A stretch of 64,000 bases of DNA, taken from assembly GCA_014338405.1 (NCBI GenBank), contig JTDE01000166.1:107900-171899 (forward strand), written 5' to 3'. The notes under the pieces were generated by a model. That model did no database searches and had not been told where the DNA came from. It was given only the letters and a program-made list of their open reading frames with translations. Source of the stretch: Paragonimus skrjabini miyazakii. Lineage: Eukaryota > Platyhelminthes > Trematoda > Plagiorchiida > Troglotrematidae. Below, piece after piece: positions 34,612 through 47,540 of the stretch; the first letter of the stretch is position 1, and each line of letters opens with the position of its first letter. The translations under genes and the position numbers were made by a program.

Positions 34612-35400
34612 TCATTGCAACGCACTACCAAGAAGGTTTTATCCGGTGTATGGTAAGTGCTTGGGAAAAGACTGAAGAGTGTTTGTACATTTTCTGACAG
34701 ATAACATGGAACGCTTTAACCAGGTCTACTTGATGACCAGATTCTTATAGATCTTCAGTAATTGCACTCTTCCTGCCTCCACTTTGGGCACTCAGAAGTC
34801 GTTTAGGGAGGTGCACCGAGATCCGAATGTGCAATGCTCTCACTGTGCGGCTAACATACTGCAAACTCCAGGTACAGATAAATTCATAAATATTGCTTGA
34901 TTTGGCGAGTATGGGCATGAGATCCTTTCTCTTAGATGATGGAGTGCGGGCTGTTCGGTACAGTACAATGAACTTGTTTGACAAATTAGAGGCATTTAGT
35001 AGCGTTTTTACTCTTTGTCCCATGACAAGGGCTACACTGTCCCATTTGGAGGTTGGGGATATGAACACAGGCTACCGCGATCCTGTTGTGAGTGTTGGTC
35101 CGGAGTCGAACGGCTTAGAATGTTTGTGAATTAAACGAACTAAATATCCATTTCGAGTAAGAATCTGTTAAATAAAATCATGCTACTCAGAAGTATGCTC
35201 ATCTGAATTGATTTTGCAAAATCCACGACATAGTGCTGACATGAGCTCGCGTTTGTATCCAATTGGTGAAAAGCATTTGAAATTTCATAATTGGCCAGTC
35301 CCTGTCTTCTTTCGGATAACTGAGTTAGTAACCTGGCGAAGCACAGCTTGTCGCAAATGGTACAGCGGAATAAACCATTCTGGCAAGATGGAAGCACATC
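34612..35400 (-). pseudogene. Penelope-like element remnant D: RT thumb, linker and GIY-YIG endonuclease
   Basis: One minus-strand frame, broken only by stops, reads in order: VIRKKTGTGQL and CFSPIGYKRELMSAL (RT C-terminal block and thumb, about 35210-35330), ILTRNGYLVRLIHKH (about 35125-35170), and VFISPTSKWDSVA (linker, PLE 'LPFKGDS' region). Then come KRKDLMPILAKSSNIYEFIC (linker to EN, about 34870-34935), YVSRTVRAL where active enzymes have YIGRT, and ISVHLPKRLL. ESGHQVDLVKAF and TIHRIKPSW close the EN. The glycine of YIG is changed to serine. I count about six in-frame stops and no clear frameshift, so decay is mainly by point mutation. It probably represents a different PLE lineage from B and E, since the cysteine spacing differs (ICTWS in place of TCSCS). 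Confidence 0.85.
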
Positions 35401-35559
35401 GGTTTGACGATCGGTCAGTGGTTTGCTAGACTCTGTACTACTTCAATTGCGTTAGCAGACAAGCCGTGATATTCCTAGCAAACAGATATCTCCTGAAAGA
35501 GACTAAACGATAGGACTTTTCCAAAATAATGTTACCTAGCACATGAAATTTAGTGTTGA
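35401..35559. other. unassigned sequence between PLE remnant D and repeat R3
   Basis: No feature recognised. Confidence 0.4.
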
Positions 35560-35850
35560 TGGAGGGCGAACTTGCTATACTACTCCCATCACTGCTATTC
35601 AGTGGTAGGGCCAGAGCACAGATTTTGACACTGAAGTAGCCGCAGGAAAAATACAGGAAGAAACCTCGGAGTGCAGCGTCGCATCAAATGGTTCTTGATA
35701 CTTAAGGGATCGTAAAGGAACTGAGCATTGGCGACTGTGGCAACCGTGACCGTCTGGGCCTAGTAGCGTAGGCAGATGAGTTATGTTGAAACGCATAATC
35801 CACGTGTTGGTTTCCTGAATAAATAACCCTTGCGCCATCCATCTTCCTAG
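35560..35850 (-). repeat. dispersed repeat R3, copy 2
   Basis: Reverse complement of 11193-11482 with moderate divergence. A 96-codon minus frame (35599-35889) covers it (MAQGLFIQET...), matching the start MAQGLFIQES in copy 1. The frame is shifted later between copies, so coding is not supported. Confidence 0.7.
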
Positions 35851-37899
35851 CTCATAGCACAAGTTTATCTTGTGTTGCTCGCATTGCACTAACGCACATC
35901 CCTATTTTGTGGATCCATCAATATGTTATGAACTGATGTGGAGAAAAATCGAATGATTTCAAATATTTTAACTGTGTGCTACGGTCGTAAATTTTGGCCC
36001 GAACCGAAGTAAGATATTGACGTCGCAATGCTTACGTTTGTGTTTTCCGTAAAAAAACTTCGGTGCAGTTAAATCAAGTCTGGTGGTAAAATACACGTTC
36101 TTGTGTCAGTCACTGCAAAATATCCCTTATTAGCAAGCTGTCTGCATGATTTAGCTGATCTCCTCCTTCTGAGTATACACAACTGAGGGTGAGTAAGTTA
36201 CAGGAAACATGGTTACACGGCACAGCAATCGAAGGTTTTATACTATATCATTCACCAAGATCAGGGAAGTAATTTTATTATCTAGATAAATGGGGACTGT
36301 TGCGCCACATTCGACGAAGTATTCGGATATACATCCAGTTACATGAATTGCATATCTATTGAAGTCCAGTAAGTCCTTAACTGCGAATCGGTCAAGTCTA
36401 CTGTCTATCACAAACATAATGCTCAATCTGTAGTCAGTAAATTCGCTTATCTTCTCACATTTGCAAAGTACAGTTTATTTGGACGAACTTAATGCATTTT
36501 TGTAGAATTCAGACGGATTAATAACACTGTTTTATCAGCAATTTATTTACCTAAAATTTCAGATTTTTCAACAAAAATAGAGGTTAGTTCTCAACTAGTT
36601 TCAATTTACCGACGTTCACCACTAGGATATCCGAATTACTTGTCTTCCAGAATTCGACTACTGGTCATCAGGTGGTGGTAAAATGTCGTGCTCTAAAACT
36701 ACAACGTAGACAAGGTCAATCAGAGTCCTTGTAACATCTCGAATAATTTGTTGCATCTATTACCGTTGGATCATTCACAAATCCTAGATTATTTTTTACA
36801 CAGGGACCACTTGATAACTTACGGGGACATCCGCTTCGACAGGTCTTGTCCTTGGAGAGTTCTCTAAATTCGCATTGATTGATCCTTTCACCAAAATTTA
36901 AAAAAATAACGAGCTTACTTACTGTGTAAATGTTGACAGTCTGTCAGAACTGGTAAGAGTCCGATTGAACCGACATTCATGGTGTGTACCAGTATCATGC
37001 TGATGCACTTTTGTTTGGATAAATAGAGGGTATCAAAATGACTAATTGGTTTCAACTGCAGGAAAAGAAAATTTTCTTTACGACAATGACAAACTGAATC
37101 ACGTGTCTGTTGGTTTTCCCGAAAGTTACAGAAAGTTGACTTATTGATCCTGCACCAAACCTTGTGGATATCATAAACACGGAAGAAGTGCCATGCAAAT
37201 GAAAGAAGGAACTCAGCAATCGTCTGTGACAATGAGTTCTCTCAAACGGGCCTTGAAACTGTGTTCGAAGATCCACAGTACATTGGTGGGAGGCTCCTAC
37301 GACCGGTGCTGTACTCTCCGATACTGAATCTAGTCCAGAGCATGCACAGTGTGGTTAAAAAGGTGGTAAAACAATTGAGGGCGACAAAAGTATGACCTAA
37401 TAACCACGAGTGACCGTCCAGAAATGCTTGTTCATCGTGAGTGACGATTGAGTTTTCTGGAAGAGTTACCTGAGAAGGCCAGCAGTGTAGTAATAGCAAT
37501 GTATTGTCAGAACACGATAAACCAAGTTCAGTCATCCTGCTTGCAAGTATCAAACATTGAAGACGTCCGGCTAGAACAATCTTTTGTTCTGCTTTTGGAC
37601 ACTAGAAATCCGATGACATCGTCGTTGCACCTTGGGTTTTCTATGCTGTAGGACCAAATGTACAGGTTTGGCGTAATTTAAGACAACGACACCCTGTACA
37701 TCTATTAGACGTGGACAGGATTACTATAGTCAGATTATCGCTAGGGTATCATGAACTCGTCCTCTGACAGTTAATCGGATATATTGACAACAATTAAACA
37801 ATCAACTCAAGCATTCCAATGTAATTTGAATACCGCATAACCAAACGGATAAAATGTTAGGGCACTACCAGAACTGGGTCAAGAGTCACAATAGCATTT
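35851..37899. other. unassigned sequence
   Basis: Overlapping minus frames at 36915-37232, 37052-37276 and 37242-37553 lack a recognised domain. This area might hold 5' sequence of the gypsy element that starts near 37.9 kb, but no motif proves it. Confidence 0.35.
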
Positions 37900-38400
37900 G
37901 TTAACGGAGCAGTTCATTGAAGATTTCCTGATGGCGGTTCACGACCAAGTCCACATTGCCAATGTCACCGGGCGGATGGATTTCAATGAACTTACAAAGG
38001 TGACGCGTTAGGTGGGAGTTATGTCTGTGGATTTGGTGAATGCGTACGACAATACGGACAGGAAGACACTAGAAGATATGCCGAAAGCAATGGAATAGCT
38101 GGCAACGGATGTAGTTGGACTGGTAACAGTATCACGGAAAAGAGATAAACCAGGAAATTGCTTCAGCTGTGGTGAAACAGGACATTAGAAGAAGGAGTGG
38201 TCGAACCGGCGGTCTAGGAGACCTGAAAATAAATTATTCTATGATTTTCCATTTGTTGGACCGGTCAACTATTAGTCAGAAGTACTGAGAGAGGGGCTGT
38301 ACGCACAAAGGTCGAAATTGACGGGGAGATAAAACAGTGATTGATCGATACAGGGGCACCTACTTCGTTGAGCGCTCATGGAGGGGTGTAGCAACACAGA
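37900..38400 (+). pseudogene. Ty3/gypsy-type retrotransposon remnant: gag end, zinc knuckle and protease start
   Basis: A plus frame from 37900 reads LTEQFIEDFLMAVHDQV (typical gag capsid end, EQFI..L) and continues to NCFSCGETGH at 38156-38186. This is a nucleocapsid zinc knuckle C-x2-C-x4-H whose fourth ligand position carries Trp instead of Cys. A stop interrupts it right after GH. A second frame then gives VEIDGEIK and LIDTGAPTSLS (38341-38373), the retropepsin active-site D-T-G box. Order and spacing fit gag-NC-PR of a gypsy element. Three stops in the gag frame and a frame change before the protease show it is dead. RT and integrase are absent; sequence homology ends near 38400. Confidence 0.8.
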
Positions 38401-40811
38401 ACAACAAACGCGAACACCGTGTTACTTGACTGACGTGTATCCTCATCTGTTGGCAGCAGTGCATCTTCGTTCATCTCAGTGACACGTCGTTGTTTCAACT
38501 CCGTTATCTTCCTGACGTTGAGAACTGCTCTTCGGTTCTCGCGCGTACGAGTCGTGTTGCACTACTCACAAATGAAGCTATATGCTACACAACACTAGTA
38601 TATAGTCCGCTGCTGTCAGTCATGATAGTAAAACAAGAATTGGTACGACATTTTTGTAATGACTATAATGCATACTTTGTTTTAATAATCGCACTCCGTT
38701 GTACACTTTTTGTTAGTTTTTGTTTCAATCAAGTTGTTAATTTCTTAGTTCTGTTTCAGGACCAAAAACACAATTAGTTAACCTGACGTGTTTTCTTCGT
38801 ACACTGTATTTCACAGAGTCGATAACAGTGCACGAAGGTGAACACGCTGAAATGTTGTCCTCATAGACGTACGTGTTTGGGTATTGAGAAGCAGAATGTA
38901 TGTATTTCTGCCAGACTGGTCCGATAGACCAAACCACTGAAAAATAAACTACAACAACTGTGTTTTCATATTACTAAGTATGCAAATACACAAATACAAA
39001 TGAGACGGATTGGAACGATTCCCAAAAAGCAAAGTGAACTGTTCATCCGTGTTTGTAAACGATAGGTCGGATGGGAAAGACGTAAGTAAACTAGGAAAAC
39101 TGGAATTGTTAAACCATCATACGCTAAAGGGTGAATCACAGGAGAACAGAATTTCCTGCCAAAAAATCACTTTCCCCGACAAAATGAATATTCAACCTGG
39201 TGATCAAAATGAAAAAACCTCTTCGTGCTGCACTCACCATATCGATAACACAATATCTGAACACATGTATCAGATGGCAAAATTCCCCTGGTGAGGCTGA
39301 AGTCAATATACCGCCAAGCACCAAAAGGAACAGGCAAGCGTCTTTGTGGATACACGAGAAAAAAAATCTATGGCAGAATGAAGAATGATGTTGTTATTTT
39401 ACTACCGAAGCTGATGGTTGTTATAAAACAACAAGTATTTGTGTACTCAACGGTGGTTCCTACAATACAAACAATTCACATGGCTACACAAAAATGTAGG
39501 CATATCAATTTTGGTAAAGCGCGTACGTGGTTACGTTGCAAACGGTTCCGGCTGCCTGTTGTGTAACAGTTATGTTGGTGAGGAAACCTAATCATTACCC
39601 GTAGTTCTAATTAATACGTCTTGTGTTGGATTAGCATGAAAGCAATGACCCAATCGGTTTGGCAGCATGATGATGAAGTTATTGGTGGCAACCGTTTCAA
39701 CAGGGCTGCATGTTCCCTTCACTGGAACTCTTGCTCAGCATCACTACCTATGAATGTGAGTATATGAGTGGTAAATTCAGAGGATAACTCAGATTATCTC
39801 CCAGCTGCAACGCAACCATGAAGAAAACCACTTTGACTTTAAGCATAACTAACAGTTAGCTTCGGCAGAATCAGTGTGAAACCTTCTCAACATTATCCAA
39901 CTGCTTGACATTATTTCAGCTGGAGTCAAATATTCATATGAGCTGCCAACATCTCGTCGAGGATATTGTAGTCATTGAGAAGTGGTAACGAACAGCGACA
40001 AAATGAGTCACAATACTTCATTCACTAGTATAAACAGATTGACTTCCTCATTTGACAATATCCTCGCTGTGTGGTCAACATGTACGAGGCAAGCTAATTT
40101 TTTACGTGTGAGATACATCACCGACCACTCCAGTCAGTTAGAGATCTTTCCTCAACTAAACAATTTAAAAGCCTCAGAAATAACTCACTGAAACCATGAC
40201 ATCAAATAAATTGTGTGGTAGGCGACCATCATGTAATTGGCTTCTATGTGTACCAAATCTGTTACATTCTGCTAGAGTTTGAGTCAACAGTTGACGATTT
40301 CAAATGCATGCTTGACGTACACGCTTAGGCAACAAAGTCACGATTACCAATAACCTATACACAATAGTTACATCAACAGAGCGGAGCCATTCTTTATCCT
40401 GCATAATTATTTCCTAATAGTTACTGTCTATTACATACTGCAGTGTACCGGGTAGATTATCATTAGTCTGTGATCCCGTTCAGATTCTGTTCTCACTCCA
40501 TCCTCTAACTTCACCTTTGACATTCTTCACCCTTCTAATAGCTGAACTGCTCAATCCATGTTGTTAAGATCACTCTGTATTTCACTGATCATACTTTTCA
40601 AATTGCCCAATCCCGAATCAAATGTGCATGAATACACTTAGGTTCTTCCGAAATGAAACCTTATGAAAAATCCTGCAACCATATATGGTCAATTCATTTT
40701 TGACAACATATCGCGTTTAAGTAATGAGTACTTATGTAAACAATGATCATTACCCACAAATGGAAGTAGTAGAACATGCAAACAAGATAATTTGGTCCTG
40801 CTTAATATGAG
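38401..40811. other. unassigned sequence
   Basis: GC-moderate at 38400-38600, just after the protease remnant, then AT-rich. Plus frames 39010-39294, 39200-39388 and 39291-39566 overlap in different phases and have no known domain. Confidence 0.35.
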
Positions 40812-41025
40812 ATCGGTGGTCTAATAGTCAACACGGTTGCCTCAAGAAAGCATGGCCGGATTTCTAGTCCCCGGCCATGGCAGGGATATACACTACTGAC
40901 GAGCTCTAACGAGAGCGAAACTCGATTCTAATGTTTCGTTTCAAAAGAGGCTGGCTGGAAAATCCATCTGAATGCGACATCTGCGATCAGTTGTGTGTGA
41001 TTTTCAACTTGAAATTTATGAGGTC
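40812..41025 (+). mobile_element. hammerhead SINE-like repeat, plus copy
   Basis: GATCGGTGGTCTAATAGTC (degenerate box A), CACGGTTGCCTCAAGAAAG, a mutated B box GATTTCTAGTCC, GGCAGGGATATACACTACTG, hammerhead (40891-40933) and the tail GAGGCTGGCTGGAAAATCC, GCGACATCTGCGATCAG, TTTTCAACTTGAAATT follow the family order. The Pol III boxes are more damaged than in the 26.1-kb copy. Confidence 0.8.
40891..40933 (+). ncRNA. hammerhead ribozyme, core intact but stem III weakened
   Basis: CACTA, CTGACGA, stem II GCTCT/AGAGC with loop AACG, and GAAA are all present. Stem I pairs CACTA with TAATG (one mismatch). Stem III is reduced because the G opposite C15.2 is T. Core nucleotides satisfy the hammerhead rule, so weak activity is possible. 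Confidence 0.75.
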
Positions 41026-41230
41026 ACGTCAAACTCTTCAAAAATATTGTCCGAACGTCTACATTCCAAGGTTCAATCAAGCAAACGATGGCAATTTAGG
41101 ATACAGATATTCACGCTACTGGCCGCAAATAAGTACGACCGGAGTGCGTTTGGTTTATATTAGATGGTCAGAAACAAGTTGTTTAAACACGGCTATTTTC
41201 GTTAAAGAATACGTAACAAAAAATCTAATA

Positions 41231-41299
41231 TTTTCATTTATTTTAAGAAACTTTACAGAAACTTTTAAGAAACTTTTCATTTATTTTAAGAAACTTTAC
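41231..41299 (+). repeat. short tandem duplication
   Basis: A 26-base unit beginning TTTTCATTTATTTTAAGAAA occurs at 41231-41256 and exactly again at 41274-41299, with a similar partial unit (ACTTTTAAGAAAC) between them. It is a local AT-rich duplication. Confidence 0.9.
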
Positions 41300-42402
41300 G
41301 TTTTAAATTAACAGTTAGTAGAGAGTTATTGAGAAAATGTAGCTGACGGTGTACAACGCGCTAGAAACGAGACTCACGTTGGTTGCGGCACAGTGAAACA
41401 CAGTCGGTCAACACTGCTATCTCTACTCATCCGGTTGAAAGTTAGCACTAGGAGACCACTTTCCATGTGTTCCAAGCGGTCTATTGCTTATCAAGTAACC
41501 TATCATATACTATCCGAATGATAACACTCTATACTGCCAATGTGATATGAATTAGTTTGCATGACCCACTTGTATGTAGTTAGAAGCGTTTTTTCGGGTG
41601 TTGTGTCTATCCTGGCTTCAAATTCACCGGGTCGATGGTCAATCTGTGCGGTTAAGCTAGTAGGCGAGTGTGATGTAATGGATCAAACATGCCATCGTTA
41701 GGTGATCGGACAGTAACCCTCAGTGTAACATATCAGTAAGCCTCGATCTGCTATAACACCAATCATGTGAACACCACTTCATCAGTTGCCGGCAACAATT
41801 GCGTAATTACGTATTGGTAACTTAAGGAGAAACAAATAATAAGTATCTGCAACGTCAGTTATCACGAAACTGAACGACGGGGATTGTACACAATCATGCG
41901 CAACCTGTCAATCATTGACATAGCATAGACAACTGAAAGAAAGAATTTGCCAGATTAAAGAACACTATACAACTTTACGACAAACACGATTGTTCCCGTG
42001 AGAAGCATAAAGGCTCAGAACTAATTCAGTATAAATTAATCAGTGACTCAGAAGTTTTCCATTATCTTGATTTATGTAAATGTAAACAAAATGACCAACC
42101 TTTGATCGTGTTAGACAATGAAAAACCGCAGCTGTTCTATTCTTTATCATCATTGTGTATGCTTTCAATTCGGGCCGTTTGAATTAAAGAAATAACTGAC
42201 GTATTTTCTATAGTCTGTGTACAAACTTGTACACTTCAAACCATGACAAAACCTTAAGTTTGAACCTGTTCTCAGTCCTTTTCATCAAACTTGGTTTATC
42301 TTCTACTCATCATGAAGATAAATACACAGTCATCCGAAAAAATGGTATCCTTAGTCAGTGTTGCATTATCAGACAAGTTTGATTTAAAAAAGACCCACTC
42401 AC
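41300..42402. other. unassigned sequence
   Basis: No gene, RNA or recognised repeat. If 42403-42547 is an exon, this would be the start of the following intron. Confidence 0.35.
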
Positions 42403-42547
42403 AGTACGGTTAACAGTTCTCCGATTCGCGTTCTCGAAGCGCCACTCCGTGATGAAACTTGTATGGATGAAGTCCAGGTCGTCCCAGCACTTGCTGTACT
42501 GAGGGCCGAACGGTGACGAGTTGCGTGGATAACTTACTTGCCGAAAT
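42403..42547 (-). CDS. candidate internal exon of an unidentified host gene
   Basis: On the minus strand the segment is open and about 145 nt long. It is bounded by a CTTCCAG|A acceptor preceded by a T-rich stretch, and by a strong donor ACT|GTGAGT at 42402. The peptide includes VSYPRNSSPFGPQYSKCW and DLDFIHTSFITEWRFENA. Third codon positions are clearly richer in G and C than the flanks (TTC GGC CCT CAG TAC AGC), unlike anything else nearby and unlike the decayed transposons. The length suits an internal exon. I do not recognise the protein. Neighbouring exons were not found within several kb, which fits the long introns of flukes. An alternative acceptor a few bases downstream is possible. 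Confidence 0.55.
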
Positions 42548-44399
42548 CTGGAAGTTTCAGTTAACAATGGAAACAACAACTTTATCCAATTCCACTATGT
42601 TGAAATGTATGTTAGCATTTTATCGACCTTTCTGTTCATGTAACTTCTTTTAAGTAACCGATGTTTCATCATTTGCATCATCGACGTTCAACGTTAACTT
42701 TTTCCAGAATGTCGCCGTTTAAGCTTCATGTGGGTTTCTCTCAAGCTTAGATTCAATGAATTCGGACAAACCAATCCAATCTTACTCGTACCAATCAACA
42801 CCACTGTTCCACAACTGAAGCAATCAACCCCTGGTTTGATCACATTAATTGCACACGACAATGAAGTTGTTCTGATCACTAAACTGATAATTACCTGGGG
42901 ATAATATGTCCGTAAATTTGCACACTAATCGAAATTAGCTGGAGTAAAGAAGCAGTATGCTTTCTACGAGACTGTGCTGATTCAACAACTGACCTCTCCT
43001 GGAATGCACATATTGATGTTTCCCATGTTGACTGATGATGGATACTTTCATTTCAGTGAGGTTTCTGGGTATTCGAGGAGATAGTTCGTTCTGTGTATGT
43101 GTTTGACTATGTTTCATAACTGCTCCACAGCACGTCATGTGAGCGCCGTAAGTCTACTGAACTAATTATCAAATTGATGACAATATGCTCATCCTGTTAT
43201 TAACCCAAGTTATCGAACAATAAAGAAGGATGTCTGAAGAATTACGTCCACATTGGAGGTCAGAATCCATAAACAAGCTTAAGTTCCCGGTCATTGAGAA
43301 ATGCCATCATGGAATAGATCAATAATGTGAACATTGTGGGAAAAACCCAGACTAGCTGCAACTGACCGATAGTTCGAAACTTCGGCTGATACCATTTATA
43401 AACACAGGTGCATATCAAATTGTTACAAACTATGTCGCTCAAACGATTGATAGTCACGGAATTCATAACTACCGATCACGAATCCGAATCAATGGAGGTT
43501 TTATATACTTAATAGAAATTAGGACCGGTGGCTGAATTTTCCACCTGATTGATAATTATTATCAATATTTTGTGACTCAAGCACATTCGGGGGATTGTAC
43601 TTTAGATGCTGAAGATATTAGAACGGAAAAAGCTGAAGATTCGCCTCTCGGAAGGTAGAAAGCGTACTAATGACTTGACACACAATTTCAACAACGTAAT
43701 CGGTGTGAATACGCCAAGAAATACGCCATTTCTGTATTTTCGTATATCAATACATTTGGTGGACACTGAAATAAACGAATGAAGTTTATGTGTAAGAGCA
43801 ACTGTGAAATGGTAGTTGATACTAATCATTGATTACGCAGATGATCGACACAGATGGGCAAACAACGACGGCTTTCCCGGAGTCAGTGACTATATCACAC
43901 GTTGGATTGACCATGACATGGGCTTAAGCTTGTAGGTTTTTGCAATAGAATCATTGTTATACATTCCTGCGAAGAGATTTGATGCCAGTTAGAACGGTGA
44001 CAGCCTGTAATTTTATGAGGCGTACGGTGTGGCCCACAAATTTCTATAAAGCAGAAAGAACAATAAGAGGGTAGCAGAATCTTGTTTGATACTTTGGCAG
44101 ATACTTTGTAAATAATATTGCGGATTGGAAGCAAAAAGACGGCATGTATCTAGTGGTAAACTTCTGTTGTAGTCTGCTTGACTAGTGCGTCATAAGCTAC
44201 CAGCTGATATATTTTCACAGTTAGTCAACTACCCCACAGTTTGTTCATATTTGCACCACTGTACATGGTTACGTGGTTTCCTAAGGTGTCACGTTGATGA
44301 CTAACTTATCGCTCATTCTTTGAAAGTATATCTCGTTCTAGTCCGGCTTATATTTTCATTGGTTGTGAACTACATCGATTAAAAGCGGTATAACATGCA
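42548..44399. other. unassigned sequence
   Basis: Small frames on the minus strand (42694-42879, 42935-43138, 43260-43466, 43602-43829, 43895-44134) lack domains, splice-site support or GC-rich third positions. Confidence 0.35.
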
Positions 44400-45240
44400 G
44401 GCTTACTCTTGTGTCTCGTGACGAACACACCGCTGCTCTCACCATCTCCGTAGACGTCGGTTACCTGCTTACGTTATTTGACATTCTGTCGACACCTTTT
44501 ACTTGTGTGTTCGACGTTTTTTTCAGCGGTAGTTCTTTCATAGTTAAGTTGTTTCAGAACCCCACTACCTTGTCTACTCTTGTCGCGATCAGTCATAATA
44601 CTGGGATGCGGTTAAATGCACCTATCCTATCCTCAGTCATACAGTAGTCAGCGAATTCCTACACTACTCACATGAAACGGTTTGTCTCGCCTGAGTCGTG
44701 CCTAGGTGACCCAAGGCCGAAACGGAACTGCTATGGGATGCCAGCTATTCTGATCACTGTTCACTCATGTTTCGAGACCAGGCTAAATCTATTATTCTGG
44801 TTGTTTTCGCCCTGCATCCAGCTCTCACAGGGACCGTCAATATACTATTCGGATGGTTACGGATGTAGCACTCGTGACGGAGTTTGCCCGACACATCCAG
44901 CCCTTTGGACGACATTGACAGAAGCCTTTGTCAACCCGAGTAGATAGCTCATGTACCAACCTACAACTGACCGGTTTACGAATGGTGTTGTTCGTGTGTG
45001 CTGTACATCGTATGGACACATTCGCGAGCTCGATGGTCACCGCGACGATTTTGGTGTGCATCCTTGTAAGCCCGGAAACTGGGCGCAGGCGAACTGGCTT
45101 TAATTACTCCTCACACCCGGAGAATCTCTGTCCCTTTATCTCGAAAGAGTCAACTGATCCTTGTCTGCCAGCCTACCGAGGACGAGTCCGCCCGCTGTTT
45201 TCACGCATTGGAACATCTTGAGTGGACATCCAGATGATAA
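44400..45240 (+). other. GC-richer block with three consecutive plus-strand frames, unidentified
   Basis: Frames 44411-44647 (78 codons), 44672-44947 (91) and 44928-45221 (97) follow each other on the plus strand. Base composition is less AT-rich than both flanks over about 800 bp. The third contains a hydrophobic run (SSMVTATILVCIL) followed by a GTAAGC that could serve as a splice donor at 45066. A minus-strand frame (44837-45061) overlaps. No family motif is recognised. It may be a decayed retrotransposon segment, an LTR, or host exon sequence; I cannot decide. Confidence 0.2.
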
Positions 45241-47229
45241 CGGGATATTCCAAACTGAAAAAGGTTTAAACTCTACATACCGATCGACATTTTTGAAAAT
45301 TTTCCAAAACGTTCTGCACGCTAGTTCTACAATCCAAATGGAAAAATTACATGTTTTATGTTGATGGTTCACTACGCTGTATTACCGCGCGGTTACCTGG
45401 TCTTCTGATGTGAGTTTAATAAAAGCTTCTTGAAAAGTAAATGCAGATCATCCGGTCTAAGATCTAGAAATCATCGCTTTCAGCCCAAACAAAAAAAGCC
45501 AACCCATGAAGTAACACATGATTAGTATATGCAAGTTTCGACCAAAAATATCAAGGTTTGGCGTTGTTTTTGGAAATTTCACTTAATTCTCGAATATTTG
45601 TGGGGGTGTTACATTTTGGCCTTCGATTGCATGAGTAGTATGTAGTATTCTGATAGATACACCACTTAATGAGCAGCGTTCAACCGTTCACAATCTTTTG
45701 TTGCTCCAGTTGTGGACGCCACTACCCGACGAAGACCGATCGGCTTGCGTAGCCCATTGAGCACAACCGTTTCAAATGCATTCCACTAAAGACATCGGGC
45801 TACAGCCCATTACAACGAGACTCGGTATCTTTCTTGGAACATGCCAATAAAGTGGCATAGTTACGCTCCACTTAACGTTAACTTCATCTTCAGCATCGGT
45901 CTAATTTCCCACGCCATTCACCTCAGAGTATTCTGATGTGGTAATGTATTTTAGGCTAGTCTGTAAACTTATCTCCTACCACACACATAGTCATGACCTC
46001 ACTCTGAAACGCCGCATTATACGGAGATACATAATGCACAGACCACTGAACTTCCCACTTCTTTGGTCCATACTTCAGTAACTCAAATAGAACCAACCAA
46101 CGAACCTTTCATCCACAGTTGTGAATTCCTGACAGTTGTCCGCAGTTGTCCTCATGCAAGCTCACTCTCCAGGAAGGTGACAAAGTCACTGATGAACACG
46201 TCATCCACTTATTCTCATCCATTTGGCAAGTGATCTATCAACGTCACATTTATGGGCCTGTACTACTAATAATGAGATACGAAAGGCCAGCTATGTAACC
46301 ATTTAAAAGCCGTACTGCCGAATAAAAAGTTTTTTTCCCGTGGCTACCTGAGATCTAATGCTGCACTTTTAACGTTGGTATACTGCATCCACAAGACAAT
46401 GACTGATCGCTTAAACATGCCTATACAGTTAGCCCTTCCTCAGGTCATTTTAGCACACCATAATGATAATTTAAAAACGACTTGCTTTCTTTCTGCGCTC
46501 TGCTCTAAAGAATTTGTTTGAATTATTTCCGTATTCCCATAACTTTCAATTATCAGAATGGCCCGGGCATTGGAAGCTCTACCTGCGTTAGCACAACATA
46601 AGGTTACCTCCGTTATCACCTGCTGAAGAGAAATTTGAAGCATCTATTTAAAATTTTTACTGAAGTATTCCAAATTCTAATGCTATGGGGATCGAAAATC
46701 AGCGCCGGAGAAACTAGGTTGCTAGACACTCATCTTTACTGTTAGCAAAATATAATCAGTCCGCTGGATCCATACCTCATTTTGTATCTGTGGACAGGGA
46801 GTTTACACTCTAGCTACCATCATCCCATTTAGCGATACTTACGAAAGGAGGGACGGGCCCTCACTCGATGGTTCATTACCAGATTGTGTTTGAATGCGAC
46901 TATCTTGGCCTAATCATGAGAGACCTCAAGTTACCCACCTATGTTCAGCGAGCATTCATGACAAACAGCTAATACTCCCAGGTGACATGTACGGGCAAAT
47001 CCTATCCCACACTGGACGATGGTGGTATACAACAAGTGTCAGCTGTCCGCTCTCCAACCAGAATACAACCCTTCAATCCGTCCAGTCGGATTAGATACAA
47101 TTTTCTAGGGTCAGAGATACAAAACAGACTCAAGTAGCCGAAGTGGCCACTCAATTATTTTTCATGTTAGCTGTGATCAACTGGAAGACCTTGTTCAAAC
47201 CATTCAGCACAACTACGTCAGCAAGAGCT
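45241..47229. other. unassigned sequence
   Basis: No gene or repeat recognised. Short frames only (for example 46440-46643, minus). Confidence 0.35.
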
Positions 47230-47540
47230 TGGTGATTATGTAACATGCAAGCCAGCCGTTTTTACTCTGGTTGTCTGGTAAACTTACGGACCAACTTTGG
47301 AGCGACGTGGAGACACTGGAGGACAGCGTTCTTCCGAAGTGTAGGGTTCCAACAACAGTCCTGTAAAAGGAAACAACACAAACAAGCATCAGCCAAAGGC
47401 CCAGTAAGTCATTCACACGACTTACACAAACGTAAACTAAAACGGAGTCAGCAACACAATAGTACGCCCTGTTACCCAATTCAAATTCAACTGGTGCGCG
47501 CTTGCTGGTTTTGAACGCACGTCAACGATTAGTGATACAA
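47230..47540 (+). repeat. dispersed repeat R4, copy 2
   Basis: Direct repeat of 21015-21285 with small insertions. An 88-codon minus frame (47213-47479) and an 89-codon plus frame (47245-47514) both cross it. The minus frame shares FGRTLS.SVST..QSWS with copy 1, but open frames on both strands mean coding is not established. Confidence 0.75.

Noticed and set aside
47213..47514. Opposed frames in repeat R4 as candidate genes
   Set aside because: Both strands are open, the region is an old dispersed repeat, and the other copy breaks the frames.
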